Part shown: positions 35,192 through 43,758 of the stretch, in pieces
Layout of the letters: every line of letters starts with the position of its first letter
How positions within the stretch are numbered: the first letter of the stretch is position 1
Source of the DNA: Ga0077527 sp964433345
GTDB lineage: Bacteria; Pseudomonadota; Gammaproteobacteria; Burkholderiales; SG8-41
DNA: 64,000 bases
Assembly: GCA_964433345.1 (NCBI GenBank)
Contig: CAYSQJ010000011.1
Span: 15,906 to 79,905 of the forward strand
Reading direction: 5' to 3'
Made by a program: the position numbers and the translations under genes
Notes under the pieces: generated by a model
Databases searched by the model: none
Told to the model about the DNA's origin: nothing
Seen by the model: only the letters and a program-made list of their open reading frames with translations

Positions 35192-35470
35192 TTGAAATAC
35201 CTCGCCTGCTTGGGCATCCCGCTGCTGCTGCAGGCCCTGCTGACATTGATTTTCAGCCAGGCCGCATCCGGAGGCTCCTTTGCCGGCCTTGGCGCAATGC
35301 TGTTCGCAGTGATCGGCCTACCGCTGACCCTGATCGTCAATTTTGCGCTGATCCGCTCCTATCCGGCTCTGGGCGTCGTCGCGCATTTCAACCGTTCCCT
35401 GCTGCTTGGTCTGATCCTGCCCGGACTGCAACTCGGGCTGCTGATCGTCGCTTCGGTCGGACGCTGGTGA
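35192..35470 (+). CDS. Small membrane protein, unknown function
   Basis: 92 residues with three predicted membrane helices (about 3-24, 30-53, 66-88). The best start is TTG 35192; no in-frame ATG fits the first helix. Its stop overlaps the GTG start of the patatin gene (GTGA), so the two are coupled and the protein may assist the lipase or share its membrane location. Confidence 0.6.
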   Translation: MKYLACLGIPLLLQALLTLIFSQAASGGSFAGLGAMLFAVIGLPLTLIVNFALIRSYPALGVVAHFNRSLLLGLILPGLQLGLLIVASVGRW

Positions 35471-36831
35471 TCCGGATGCTGGCCTGCGGTTTTTTCCGCA
35501 TCTGTGCACTGGTGCTGCTGCTGTCGCTGGGCGGCTGCGGGACCTGGCACTACTCCGTCAACGAACCGCTTGCCGCTTACTCGGAAGCCCATGGTTATCG
35601 CCTCGCCAACCTCAAGGACGATGACAACAGCGACAGCCTGCTGATCCTGGCCGCATTTTCCGGAGGCGGCATGCGCGCGGCGGCCCTGTCCTACGGCGTG
35701 CTGGAGCGGCTTGCCGCCGAGCGCATCAGCTGGCAGGGCCGGTCGAAGCGCTTGCTCGACGAGGTCGACATCATCAACGCGGTTTCCGGCGGCAGCATCA
35801 CCGCCGCCTACTACGCGCTGCACCGCGACCGCATTTTCGAGGACTTCGAGCGCAGGATAGTGACGCCGAACCTGCAGGACCAGCTCGCTTCGCGCATCAT
35901 TTCCCTGTCCGCGATCCCCCGCCTGCTGTCACCGCGTTACGGCCGGGCCGACATGATGCAGGAGTTCCTCGACGACTCGCTGTTCGAAGGACGCACCTTT
36001 GCCGAATTGTCGGCAAGCCGCCGCAGGCCCTTCGTGGTGATCAGCGCCACCGACATGGCGCTGGGTGCCCGCCTCGAGTTCACCCAGGATTATTTCAACC
36101 TGATCTGTTCCGATCTCGACCGTTTTCCCGTCGCGCGGGCGGTGGCGGCCTCCGCAGCCGTGCCCCTGGTGCTGTCGCCGGTGACGCTGTGGAACTATGC
36201 CGGCAGCTGCAATGCGCCGAGCGCTTTTCTGGATACGCCGGCCGCCGAAGGGGAGATTGCGCCGCGCCAGCAGCAACGCCGCCGCGAACTCGCGTCCTAT
36301 CTGGATGTGCAGCAGCGACCTTTCCTGCATCTGCTTGATGGCGGGCTTTCCGACAACATCGGACTTGGCGCATTCATGGAAGCGGCTGAAATCCACGGCA
36401 GCGTGGATGCAGCAATCGATGCGCTCGGTTTCCGCGGCGTGCGCAAGCTGGTGTTCATCATCGTCAATGCCGAAACGGAAGCCGACCGCGGCTCGGACCT
36501 CAGTGCCGATGTGCCGGGAATCCTGCAGGTCGGACGCGCGCTGGGGGACATTCCGATCAACCGATACTCCTACGAAACGCAGCTGCGCCTGAGCCAGTCG
36601 CTGCAACGCTGGTACCGCAGCCAGCAGGGTCCGCCGGAATCTCGGATCGAGCTCTATATCGTCAACGTCGGGCTTAACGCAGTGGAAGACCCGGAGGAGC
36701 GCCGCACGCTGATGTCATTGCCCACGTCACTGCAGCTTCCGGCCGAGTCGGTCGCGCGCATCCGCGCGGCCGCGGCGCGGCTGATGGAAAGTTCGCCTGA
36801 CTTTCGCCGCCTGCTGTCGGACCTGCGCTGA
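35467..36831 (+). CDS. Patatin-like phospholipase, predicted lipoprotein
   Basis: Acyl hydrolase with a Ser-Asp dyad. About 454 residues. Starts with a lipoprotein signal whose lipobox is LGGC, so it should be anchored in a membrane. Patatin motifs: oxyanion loop SGGGMRAAALS, nucleophile serine in AVSGGSI, and the Asp of LLDGGLSDNIG. GTG 35467 overlaps the preceding stop; ATG 35476 is an alternative. A segment around residues 230-285 with a Gln/Arg-rich stretch (PRQQQRRRELASY) looks like a family insertion. Substrate unknown. Confidence 0.86.
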   Translation: MIRMLACGFFRICALVLLLSLGGCGTWHYSVNEPLAAYSEAHGYRLANLKDDDNSDSLLILAAFSGGGMRAAALSYGVLERLAAERISWQGRSKRLLDEVDIINAVSGGSITAAYYALHRDRIFEDFERRIVTPNLQDQLASRIISLSAIPRLLSPRYGRADMMQEFLDDSLFEGRTFAELSASRRRPFVVISATDMALGARLEFTQDYFNLICSDLDRFPVARAVAASAAVPLVLSPVTLWNYAGSCNAPSAFLDTPAAEGEIAPRQQQRRRELASYLDVQQRPFLHLLDGGLSDNIGLGAFMEAAEIHGSVDAAIDALGFRGVRKLVFIIVNAETEADRGSDLSADVPGILQVGRALGDIPINRYSYETQLRLSQSLQRWYRSQQGPPESRIELYIVNVGLNAVEDPEERRTLMSLPTSLQLPAESVARIRAAAARLMESSPDFRRLLSDLR

Positions 36832-36866
36832 CCCTTCCGTCCGCGCTGGCCGTCCGCAAGCTCGGC

Positions 36867-36872
36867 TACAAT
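36867..36872 (+). promoter_or_regulatory. Possible -10 element before the thioesterase
   Basis: TACAAT 34 bases before the ATG at 36906; no good -35 is visible. A GAGGGGGA ribosome site follows. Confidence 0.3.
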
Positions 36873-36905
36873 GCCGGCGACTCAAACAGAGGGGGACAGC
36901 AATAA

Positions 36906-37292
36906 ATGGATACGCTGCGGACCGGCATGACACTCACCGTCGAGCGCGAGGTTACGGAGGCGATGACCACGCCGCGCGGTGATTACCGCGTGTTCTCGAC
37001 ACCGTCGATGGTGCAGTTCTGCGAAAGTTCGGCGGGACAACTCGTGGCCCCGCATCTCAAGCCCGGGCAGGGTCAGGTCGGCACGGTGGTGACCATCCGC
37101 CACATGGGGCCGACGCCGATGGGCAAACGCGTGCGCGCGGAAGTCGAGCTCACCGGCATCGATCGTCGCCGCCTCAGTTTCAGGATCAAGGTCTATGACG
37201 ACATCGAACAGGTCGGCGAGTGCGAGCATGACCGTTTTGTCATCGACCTCGACAAGTATCAGGCAAAGTTGAAGCAGAAGATCGAGGGGTGA
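36906..37292 (+). CDS. Hotdog thioesterase, fluoroacetyl-CoA thioesterase (FlK) type
   Basis: Hydrolyses a short acyl-CoA. 128 residues with a single hotdog fold. The three catalytic positions known from Streptomyces FlK (Thr42, Glu50, His76) are present with a constant offset of ten: Thr32 in STPSMVQFCE, Glu40, and His66 in VTIRHMGPTPMG. The C-terminal strand EHDRFVIDLDKY also fits. Homologues are widespread in bacteria that never meet fluoroacetate, so a general acyl-CoA house-cleaning role is more likely. Confidence 0.82.
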   Translation: MDTLRTGMTLTVEREVTEAMTTPRGDYRVFSTPSMVQFCESSAGQLVAPHLKPGQGQVGTVVTIRHMGPTPMGKRVRAEVELTGIDRRRLSFRIKVYDDIEQVGECEHDRFVIDLDKYQAKLKQKIEG

Positions 37293-37309
37293 TATCCGGG
37301 GTTTGGATA

Positions 37310-37330
37310 TAACCTATTGATTTTATTGAT
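37310..37330 (-). repeat. AT-rich 21-base repeat with IHF-like core, copy 2
   Basis: Minus strand reads ATCAATAAAATCAAT, two bases, GTTA, the same as 17306-17326 inside engB. It touches the stop codon of the DMT transporter, in the 37-base convergent gap after the thioesterase. Confidence 0.55.
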
Positions 37331-38214
37331 TATTTTTGAGTGCTCCGGCGCGCCAGGGCAATCCCGGTCAGCACCAGCGCGGCACCGGCGAACTGCAGCG
37401 CACCCAGGGTTTCGCCGAGCAGAAGCCATGCGAAAAGCGTTGCCATCACCGGTTGCAGCAGCAGGCCCACCGAGGAAAACACTGCAGGCAGATGGGCCAT
37501 TGCCCATGCGATCAGGCTCTGCCCGATGACCTGCGCGCACAGCGCGATGCCGATCAATGTCATCCAGCCCGCGCCGCTGTCCGGCAGCAGCTGTTCGCCT
37601 GTAAGCCAGGCAATCGGCAGCAGCAGCAATGCCATGATCGATGTGCTCCAGGCCATCAGGCTCGCCGTCGGCATGTATGCGCGCATCCGGGTCACCGCAA
37701 TCTGGTAGGCGGCGTAGAACATCGCAGTGATGACACCGAGGCCGTCGCCGAGCAGCGCGCTGCCGCCCTGGCCGAAACTGGCGCCGATCAACAGCAGGGT
37801 GCCTGCCATCGCGGCAGCAAGTCCGGCGACAAAGAGTTTCCGCGGCAGCTGCCCGTAGAGCAGCCATGCCGCCGCGGTGACAAAAATCGGCGCGAGGTTG
37901 GCGAGCAGCGTGGTGTTGGCGATCGACGTCAGCAGGATCGACCAGTGCCACACCGCGAGGTCGCCTGCAAAAAAGGCGCCCACGGCCAGAAGTCCGCCGC
38001 GATGCTCGCGGAAATGGCTTGCCTGACGCGCCACGCCCTCGCTGGCCAGTGTCCACCACCACAGCAGCGGCAGCGCCAGGAAAACGCGCCAGAAAGCCGT
38101 CGCCACCGGCCCGGTTTCGCTGACCTTGACGAACAGCGGGGCGGTGGCGATCGCGGTGGCGCCGGCAAACAGTGCAGCGAGCGCCAGCCACTCGCGCGGT
38201 GGTGAGGATGTCAT
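37330..38214 (-). CDS. DMT-family (EamA) transporter
   Basis: 294 residues, ten predicted membrane helices in two EamA repeats (first about 10-140, second about 150-285, with VIGQSLIAWAMAHLPAVFSSVGLLLQPVMATLFAW typical of the second). Probably exports a metabolite. The last residues are basic (RRSTQK). Downstream end of the minus-strand operon starting at 42060, 26 bases after the enoyl-CoA hydratase. Confidence 0.88.
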   Translation of the reverse strand: MTSSPPREWLALAALFAGATAIATAPLFVKVSETGPVATAFWRVFLALPLLWWWTLASEGVARQASHFREHRGGLLAVGAFFAGDLAVWHWSILLTSIANTTLLANLAPIFVTAAAWLLYGQLPRKLFVAGLAAAMAGTLLLIGASFGQGGSALLGDGLGVITAMFYAAYQIAVTRMRAYMPTASLMAWSTSIMALLLLPIAWLTGEQLLPDSGAGWMTLIGIALCAQVIGQSLIAWAMAHLPAVFSSVGLLLQPVMATLFAWLLLGETLGALQFAGAALVLTGIALARRSTQK

Positions 38215-38240
38215 GCGCGGGGCGGGTGCTCCGCCCTGAA

Positions 38241-39017
38241 TCAGCGTCCGCTGAACTTCGGCTTGCGCTTCTCGATGAAGGCGGCCATGCCTTCCTTCTG
38301 ATCCTGCGAGGCGAACAGCATCTGCAGCGTGCGCGTTTCCAGCGTCAGTCCCGTTTCCAGCGAAGCATCCATGCCGCGGATCACCGATTCCTTGGTCTGC
38401 TGGATGGCGAGCGGCGGCAGTTCGGCAATCTGGGCGGCCATCGCCACCGCGCGTTTCTCGACTTCGGCATCCGGCACGATTTCACTGACCAGTCCCATTT
38501 CGCTGGCCTCGCGGGCACCGAACAGGTCGCCGGTAAGCACATAGCGCATGGCCTTGTACTTGCCGACGGTGCGCGGGAAGCGCTGGGTGCCGCCGCCACC
38601 GGGGATGATGCCGATCTTCACCTCGGGCTGGCCGAACCTGGCCGATTCCCCGGCGATGATGATGTCGCAGGTCATCGCCAGTTCGCAGCCGCCGCCCAGG
38701 GCGAAGCCGTTGACCGCAGCGATCACCGGTTTCGGGCAGGCATAGATGGTGCGCCACATTTTCTGGGTGCCGCGCAGCAGCATCTCGATCGCCGATGCGT
38801 TCGCCATCTCCTTGATGTCGGCGCCTGCGGCGAAGGCTTTGTCGTTGCCGGTGAGCACGATGCAGCGCACCGAATCGTCATCCGCCATTTCGGTCAGGTA
38901 CTGGCCTATCAGCCGCCGCACTTCCAGATTCAGCGCGTTGCGCGCTTCCGGACGGTTGATGCGGATCAGGCCGACGCCCTCGGCGGGGCGCTCGGTGATG
39001 ACGGCGGGTGCATTCAT
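38241..39017 (-). CDS. Enoyl-CoA hydratase
   Basis: Adds water to trans-2-enoyl-CoA. 258 residues, crotonase fold. Both catalytic glutamates are present: Glu112 in ALGGGCELAM and Glu132 in FGQPEVKIGIIPGGGG. CoA-binding AFAAGADIKEM forms the oxyanion hole. It follows the Bug receptor gene with 25 bases between them, and probably works on the compound that the receptors import. Confidence 0.92.
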   Translation of the reverse strand: MNAPAVITERPAEGVGLIRINRPEARNALNLEVRRLIGQYLTEMADDDSVRCIVLTGNDKAFAAGADIKEMANASAIEMLLRGTQKMWRTIYACPKPVIAAVNGFALGGGCELAMTCDIIIAGESARFGQPEVKIGIIPGGGGTQRFPRTVGKYKAMRYVLTGDLFGAREASEMGLVSEIVPDAEVEKRAVAMAAQIAELPPLAIQQTKESVIRGMDASLETGLTLETRTLQMLFASQDQKEGMAAFIEKRKPKFSGR

Positions 39018-39042
39018 GAAAAGCTCCTTGCAGTTGCTGCGG

Positions 39043-40023
39043 TTATTGCTTGGCGAGTCCGAGGTCGACCAGAACCGCCTTCATGTCGTTGTAGTCCTTG
39101 TCGATGTCCTTGCTGAACTGTGCGCTGGTGACAAAGTCGTTCGACCAGAAGTTCTTCTCGATATTGGCCTTCCAATCCGGCGCCTCGGTGGCCTTGCGCA
39201 GCACGTTCTCCCAGTACGTCACCTGCTCCGCACTGATGCCCTTGGGTGCTACGATCGCGCGCCAGCCGCCGTAGACCAGATTGACTCCCTGTTCCTTCCA
39301 GGTCGGGATGCTCGCGAGCGAGCCTCCGAAGCGTTGATTGGCCGATACGCCGACCACGCGCAGCCGTCCTTCGGCAACGTGGGCCGATACATTGCCGGCC
39401 GCAGTGGTCACCATGTCGATGTGGCCGCCGAGCAGCTGGGTGATGGCTTCGGCGGAACCCTTGAAGGCGACCACCTTGAGGTCACGCGGATTGATGCCAA
39501 TGCTCTTGGCAAGCATTCCGGCCGCGATGTGGTTATGGCTGCCCAGCGTGGTCGCAAAGCCGATGGTCAGCGACTGCGGGTTCTCCTTCAGCTTGGCCGC
39601 CAGTTCCTTGCCGGTCTTGAGCGGCGAGTTGGCGTTCACTGCGAACACCACATAGTCATTGAACAGGGAGGCTATCGGTGTGAAATCCTTGTGGCTCAGC
39701 TTGCTGCGACCGACGATGTGGTTGGCCAGCAATGCCGTCGTACCCACCATCAGCGTATGCGGATCGCCCGCCTTCTGGCTGACGTAGGTGAAGGCGATCG
39801 AGCTGCCACCACCCGGCTTGTTGACCACGGTCAGCGAGGTCGGGATCAGTTTTGCCTCGACGATGGCCCTTTCAACCGCGCGCGCGGTCTTGTCATTGCT
39901 GCCGCCCGGGGCGGAACCGACGACGATCTCGACATTGCGCGACGGGGACCAGCCCTGGGCGCCGGCAATTCCGGCGATTGATGCGGCGACTACGGCTGCA
40001 AGCAAGCGTGACAAGCTGTTCAT
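39043..40023 (-). CDS. Bug-family (TctC) periplasmic solute-binding protein 2
   Basis: 326 residues, signal peptide to about residue 22 (GIAGAQG). Divergent from the other Bugs in the window: the first loop reads VEIVVGSAPGGSNDKTARAVE and the second LTVVNKPGGGSSIAFTY, with Asn-Lys in place of Asp-Asn-Arg. This suggests a different ligand. Part of the D-2-hydroxyacid dehydrogenase operon, 61 bases after receptor 3. An AGGAG site precedes the ATG. Confidence 0.9.
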   Translation of the reverse strand: MNSLSRLLAAVVAASIAGIAGAQGWSPSRNVEIVVGSAPGGSNDKTARAVERAIVEAKLIPTSLTVVNKPGGGSSIAFTYVSQKAGDPHTLMVGTTALLANHIVGRSKLSHKDFTPIASLFNDYVVFAVNANSPLKTGKELAAKLKENPQSLTIGFATTLGSHNHIAAGMLAKSIGINPRDLKVVAFKGSAEAITQLLGGHIDMVTTAAGNVSAHVAEGRLRVVGVSANQRFGGSLASIPTWKEQGVNLVYGGWRAIVAPKGISAEQVTYWENVLRKATEAPDWKANIEKNFWSNDFVTSAQFSKDIDKDYNDMKAVLVDLGLAKQ

Positions 40024-40084
40024 GACACTCCTCCCTGGTTAAATGCCGCACGCCGGGCCGCCGGCGGCGGCCCGTACGTGCAGA

Positions 40085-41050
40085 TCAAAGCTGCTTGATG
40101 CCGGCCTTCTTGATGACGTTGGCGTATTTCTCGGTTTCGGCGCGGATGAACCTGCCGAAATCCTCGGTAGTGCCACCCTTGGTGATCAGGCCGTCACGGT
40201 CGAAGCGTTCGCGGACATCCTTCATCGCCAGCGCCTTGTTCACGTCGGCGTTGACCTTGTTGACGATGTCCTTCGACACCTTGCTCGGGGCCATCAGGCC
40301 GAACCAGTTGCTGGCTTCATAGCCCTTGACGCCGGACTCGTTGAAGGTCGGGATGTCGGGTACCGCCGGAAAACGCTCCAGGCTGCTGATGGCAATCGGG
40401 CGCAGGCGGCCGGACTTGATGTGGGGCACCAGCGCCGGCACGCCGCTGAACACCATTTCGACGTTGCCCGCGATGGCATCCGTGATGGAGGGCGTGTTGC
40501 CCTTGTACGGCACGTGGACGATGTTGATGCCGGTCATGTATTTCAGCAATTCGCCTGCCATGTGGTTGGAGCTGCCCAGTCCGGCATGGCCGTAGTTGAG
40601 CTGGCCGGGACGTGACTTGGCCAGCGCGATCAGTTCCTTTACGGTCTTGGCGGGAAACGAGGGGTGCGCGGCGAGCAGCGCGGCGCCCTGCACGCACCAG
40701 ACCACCGGCTGGAAATCGCGGGCGGTGTTGTACGGGGGCTTGGCGTACAGCGTCATGTTGATTGCATTGGAGGCGCCGCCCATGAACAGCGTGTAGCCGT
40801 CCGGTGGGGCGGTGGCCGCGAGCTCCGAGCCGATATTGGTTGCGCCGCCGGGCCGGTTGTCGACGACCACCTGCTGGCCCCACATCTCGGCGACCTTGGC
40901 GGCCACCGTGCGCGCCGTGTAATCGGTATTGCCGCCGGCGGCATAGGGCACGATGATGCGCACCGTGCGTGCGGGCCAGTTCTGGGCCAGTACCGGTGCT
41001 GCTGCCACCAGCAGCCCGAGTCCCGCGATCAAACCATTGATTTTTTTCAT
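40085..41050 (-). CDS. Bug-family (TctC) periplasmic solute-binding protein 3
   Basis: 321 residues with signal peptide (MKKINGLIAGLGLLVAAAPVLAQ). Hallmarks: VRIIVPYAAGGNTDYTARTVA, VVVDNRPGGATNIG, IVHVPYKGNTPSITDAIAG, LRPIAISSLERFPAVPDIPT. ATG 41050 has a perfect AGGAGG seven bases upstream, which decides the start; the open frame continues upstream through the dehydrogenase gene. Overlaps the dehydrogenase by four bases. Confidence 0.93.
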   Translation of the reverse strand: MKKINGLIAGLGLLVAAAPVLAQNWPARTVRIIVPYAAGGNTDYTARTVAAKVAEMWGQQVVVDNRPGGATNIGSELAATAPPDGYTLFMGGASNAINMTLYAKPPYNTARDFQPVVWCVQGAALLAAHPSFPAKTVKELIALAKSRPGQLNYGHAGLGSSNHMAGELLKYMTGINIVHVPYKGNTPSITDAIAGNVEMVFSGVPALVPHIKSGRLRPIAISSLERFPAVPDIPTFNESGVKGYEASNWFGLMAPSKVSKDIVNKVNADVNKALAMKDVRERFDRDGLITKGGTTEDFGRFIRAETEKYANVIKKAGIKQL

Positions 41051-42060
41051 CTTTCCTCCTTTGTTGAGGCGATTTCTCGCACTTCGTTGATGAGGGGCTT
41101 GCCCTGGTGCCAGCGTTCGAGGTTGTCCAGGAACAGCTCGTACACCCGGTCTTCGTTGCCCAGCGCCGCCGCCGAATTGTGCGGCGATACCAGCGTGTTG
41201 GGCAGACCCCACAGCGGTGAATCCGCCGGCAAGGGTTCCTTCTCGAACACGTCGAGATAGGCGCCGCCGAGCCGGCCGTCGCGCAATGCGGCGACCAGTG
41301 CAGTTTCGTCGATGATCTCTCCGCGCGCAACATTGATGACGTGAGCCCCTGCGGGCAGGCGGGCCAGCATGCCGGCGTCAATCAGGCCGCGGGTTTCCGC
41401 GGTCAGCGGTGCTGCGAGAACCAGCCAGTCGGTACGCGGCAGCAGGTTTGCCAGTTGCTCCGGTGGATGCAGTTCGTCGACCGGATCGCCGGGTCGCGGT
41501 GGACTGCGGCGGATGCCGATCACCCTGAGCCCCAGCACCCGGGCAAGGCGCGCGATCTCGCGGCCGATGCTGCCCAGGCCGTAGATCAGCACGGTTTGCC
41601 CGGCGAGATCGCGCGGAACATCAGGCACCCGCATCGGATCCCAGCGATGCGCCTGCTGGGCGCGGATCCAGCGCGGGACATTGCGTGCCAGCATCAGCAG
41701 CCCGGCGATCGCTGTCTGCGCAATCGGCACTGCCGTGGTACCCGCCGAGGTGCTCAGTCGCGCGCCGCGCTCAAGCATTTCGCTGAAAATCGGATGGTCG
41801 ACACCGGCGTTGAACACATGCAGCCATTTCAGCGCGGGCGCCTTGCGCACGGTCGAAAAGAATTGCCGCCCGTGCAGCGGAATCACGTCGGACGAGAAAA
41901 ATGCGAGATCGATCCGCGCGCATTCGGTCGTTTCGAGCCGGCCCTCGGGGTCGGCGGGCAGCACCACCAGCTCCAGCCCGATGCCCAGCCGCTGCGCCCG
42001 CGCGGCGAGATCCGCGCCGCGTTCGGCATGCAATCGGTGGGAAACGAGCAGGGTGGTCAT
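41047..42060 (-). CDS. D-2-hydroxyacid dehydrogenase (NAD-binding)
   Basis: Interconverts a 2-hydroxy acid and a 2-oxo acid with NAD(P). 337 residues: catalytic domain split around a Rossmann domain with VLIYGLGSIGREIARLA (about 157-173); catalytic Arg in NVARGEIIDE, Glu in DVFEKEPLP and His in VSPHNSAAAL. First gene of the operon with two Bug receptors, enoyl-CoA hydratase and a DMT transporter. Divergent from dapE. Confidence 0.9.
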   Translation of the reverse strand: MTTLLVSHRLHAERGADLAARAQRLGIGLELVVLPADPEGRLETTECARIDLAFFSSDVIPLHGRQFFSTVRKAPALKWLHVFNAGVDHPIFSEMLERGARLSTSAGTTAVPIAQTAIAGLLMLARNVPRWIRAQQAHRWDPMRVPDVPRDLAGQTVLIYGLGSIGREIARLARVLGLRVIGIRRSPPRPGDPVDELHPPEQLANLLPRTDWLVLAAPLTAETRGLIDAGMLARLPAGAHVINVARGEIIDETALVAALRDGRLGGAYLDVFEKEPLPADSPLWGLPNTLVSPHNSAAALGNEDRVYELFLDNLERWHQGKPLINEVREIASTKEER

Positions 42061-42168
42061 TGCGGAGGGAGCGCGGCAGGTAACGACAGGAGAGCGGTGA
42101 TTTTAACCGCTCTTTGCTACCATGTACGACATCCACACACTGCGAAATTCACACGAAAAGTCCATTCG

Positions 42169-43302
42169 ATGGAAATCAATACCCTGGAACTCACGCAGCA
42201 GCTGATCGTGCGTCCTTCGGTCTCGCCCGATGACGCCGGCTGCCTCGATCTGGTCATTGCACAGCTGAAGCCGCTGGGCTTCTACTGCGAGATCATCGCC
42301 AGCAACGGCACCACCAACCTGTGGGCGCGCCGCGGCCGCGCCGCGCCGCTGGTCTGCTTCGCGGGGCACACCGATGTCGTGCCCACCGGCCCGGTCGAGA
42401 ACTGGGGTATTGATCCCTTCACGCCGACCATTCGCGATGGTGTGTTGTACGGCCGCGGCGCCTCCGACATGAAAACCTCGATCGCCGCCTTTGTTGTCGC
42501 GATCCGCGAATTCGTGCAGGCCAATCCCGACCATCCGGGTTCGATTGCGGTGATGTTCACTTCCGACGAGGAGGGTCCGGCCACCGACGGCACCGTGAAG
42601 GTGGTCGAGGCACTGGCAAGGCGCGGCGAAAAACTCGATTACTGCATCGTCGGTGAACCGACCTCGGTCAAGCAGCTCGGCGACATCATCAAGAACGGCC
42701 GCCGCGGTTCGCTGACCGGCATACTCACTGTCGAGGGCGTGCAGGGCCATGTCGCCTATCCGCAGATGGCGCGCAACCCGATCCACGAGGTCGCGCCGGC
42801 GATCGCCGAGCTCGCCGCCGCCGAATGGGATCGCGGCAACGAGTATTTCCCGCCGACGACCTGGCAGATTTCCAATTTCAATGCCGGAACCGGCGCCAAC
42901 AATGTCATTCCCGGCACCGCGCGCGTGCAGTTCAATTTCCGCTTTTCCACTGCCAGCACTGTCGAATCGCTGCAAACCCGGGTCCACGGCATCCTCGACA
43001 AGCACGACCTCCGCTACGACCTCGAGTGGCGCCTCGACGGCCGGCCGTTCCTGACGCCCAAGGGCGACCTGGTGGCGGCGGTGGCGCAGGCGATCAGGGA
43101 AGTCACCGGCGTCGACACCGAGCTGTCGACCACCGGCGGCACCTCCGACGGCCGTTTCATCGCCGACATCTGTTCGCAGGTGGTCGAGTTCGGACCGACC
43201 AATGCCACCATCCACAAGGTCAACGAATGCCTGCCGGTGGCGGAAATCGAGCCGCTGGAAAAAATCTACCGGCGCATCCTCGAAATCCTGCTGCGGCGCT
43301 GA
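42169..43302 (+). CDS. dapE: Succinyl-diaminopimelate desuccinylase
   Basis: Removes succinate from N-succinyl-LL-diaminopimelate in lysine and murein precursor synthesis. The 377 residues carry the di-zinc ligands His67 (GHTDVVP), Asp100 (GRGASDMKTS), Glu134-Glu135 (TSDEEGPA), and the later VGEPTS and GGTSDGRFI motifs. ATG 42169 begins at the conserved N-terminal helix; the open frame extends far upstream but is the shadow of the dehydrogenase. Followed after 18 bases by a deaminase. Confidence 0.95.
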   Translation: MEINTLELTQQLIVRPSVSPDDAGCLDLVIAQLKPLGFYCEIIASNGTTNLWARRGRAAPLVCFAGHTDVVPTGPVENWGIDPFTPTIRDGVLYGRGASDMKTSIAAFVVAIREFVQANPDHPGSIAVMFTSDEEGPATDGTVKVVEALARRGEKLDYCIVGEPTSVKQLGDIIKNGRRGSLTGILTVEGVQGHVAYPQMARNPIHEVAPAIAELAAAEWDRGNEYFPPTTWQISNFNAGTGANNVIPGTARVQFNFRFSTASTVESLQTRVHGILDKHDLRYDLEWRLDGRPFLTPKGDLVAAVAQAIREVTGVDTELSTTGGTSDGRFIADICSQVVEFGPTNATIHKVNECLPVAEIEPLEKIYRRILEILLRR

Positions 43303-43320
43303 GCGCTGCGGCTTGTTCTT

Positions 43321-43758
43321 ATGGATGCCTTCATGCAGGCGGCGATCGACGAAGCCCGGCGCGGACTTGCAGAGGGCGGCATTCCAATCGGCTCGGTGAT
43401 CGTGCACCAGGGGCGCATCATCGGGCGCGGCCACAATCGCCGTGTGCAGCGGGACAGTGCCATCCTGCACGGCGAAATGGATGCCTTCGAAAACGCCGGC
43501 CGCCAGCCGGCGCAGGTCTATCGAGAATCCGTGCTCTACACCACGTTGTCGCCCTGCGCGATGTGCAGCGGCGCGATCCTGCTCTACGGCATTCCCCGGG
43601 TGGTTGTTGGCGAGAACCACACGTTCACGGGTGAAGAAGCGCTGCTGCGCGCGCGGGGCGTCACGGTCGAGGTGCTGCAGGATGAAACCTGCATCGCGCT
43701 GATGCGGGAATTCATTTCCGTCCGGCCGCAGCTGTGGAACGAGGACATCGGTGTCTAG
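43321..43758 (+). CDS. Nucleoside/base deaminase, yeast cytosine-deaminase type
   Basis: Zinc hydrolytic deaminase of the CDA superfamily. The 145 residues contain His50-x-Glu52 (LHGEMDAFENAGR) and Cys79-x-x-Cys82 (TTLSPCAMCSGAILLYGIPRV). The block TTLSPC-MC-GAI--YGIPR-VVGEN is characteristic of fungal FCY1 cytosine deaminase, not of tRNA-adenosine deaminase TadA or bacterial CodA. Likely acts on cytosine or a related pyrimidine or pterin. The stop overlaps the convergent flavoprotein stop by four bases. Confidence 0.85.
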   Translation: MDAFMQAAIDEARRGLAEGGIPIGSVIVHQGRIIGRGHNRRVQRDSAILHGEMDAFENAGRQPAQVYRESVLYTTLSPCAMCSGAILLYGIPRVVVGENHTFTGEEALLRARGVTVEVLQDETCIALMREFISVRPQLWNEDIGV

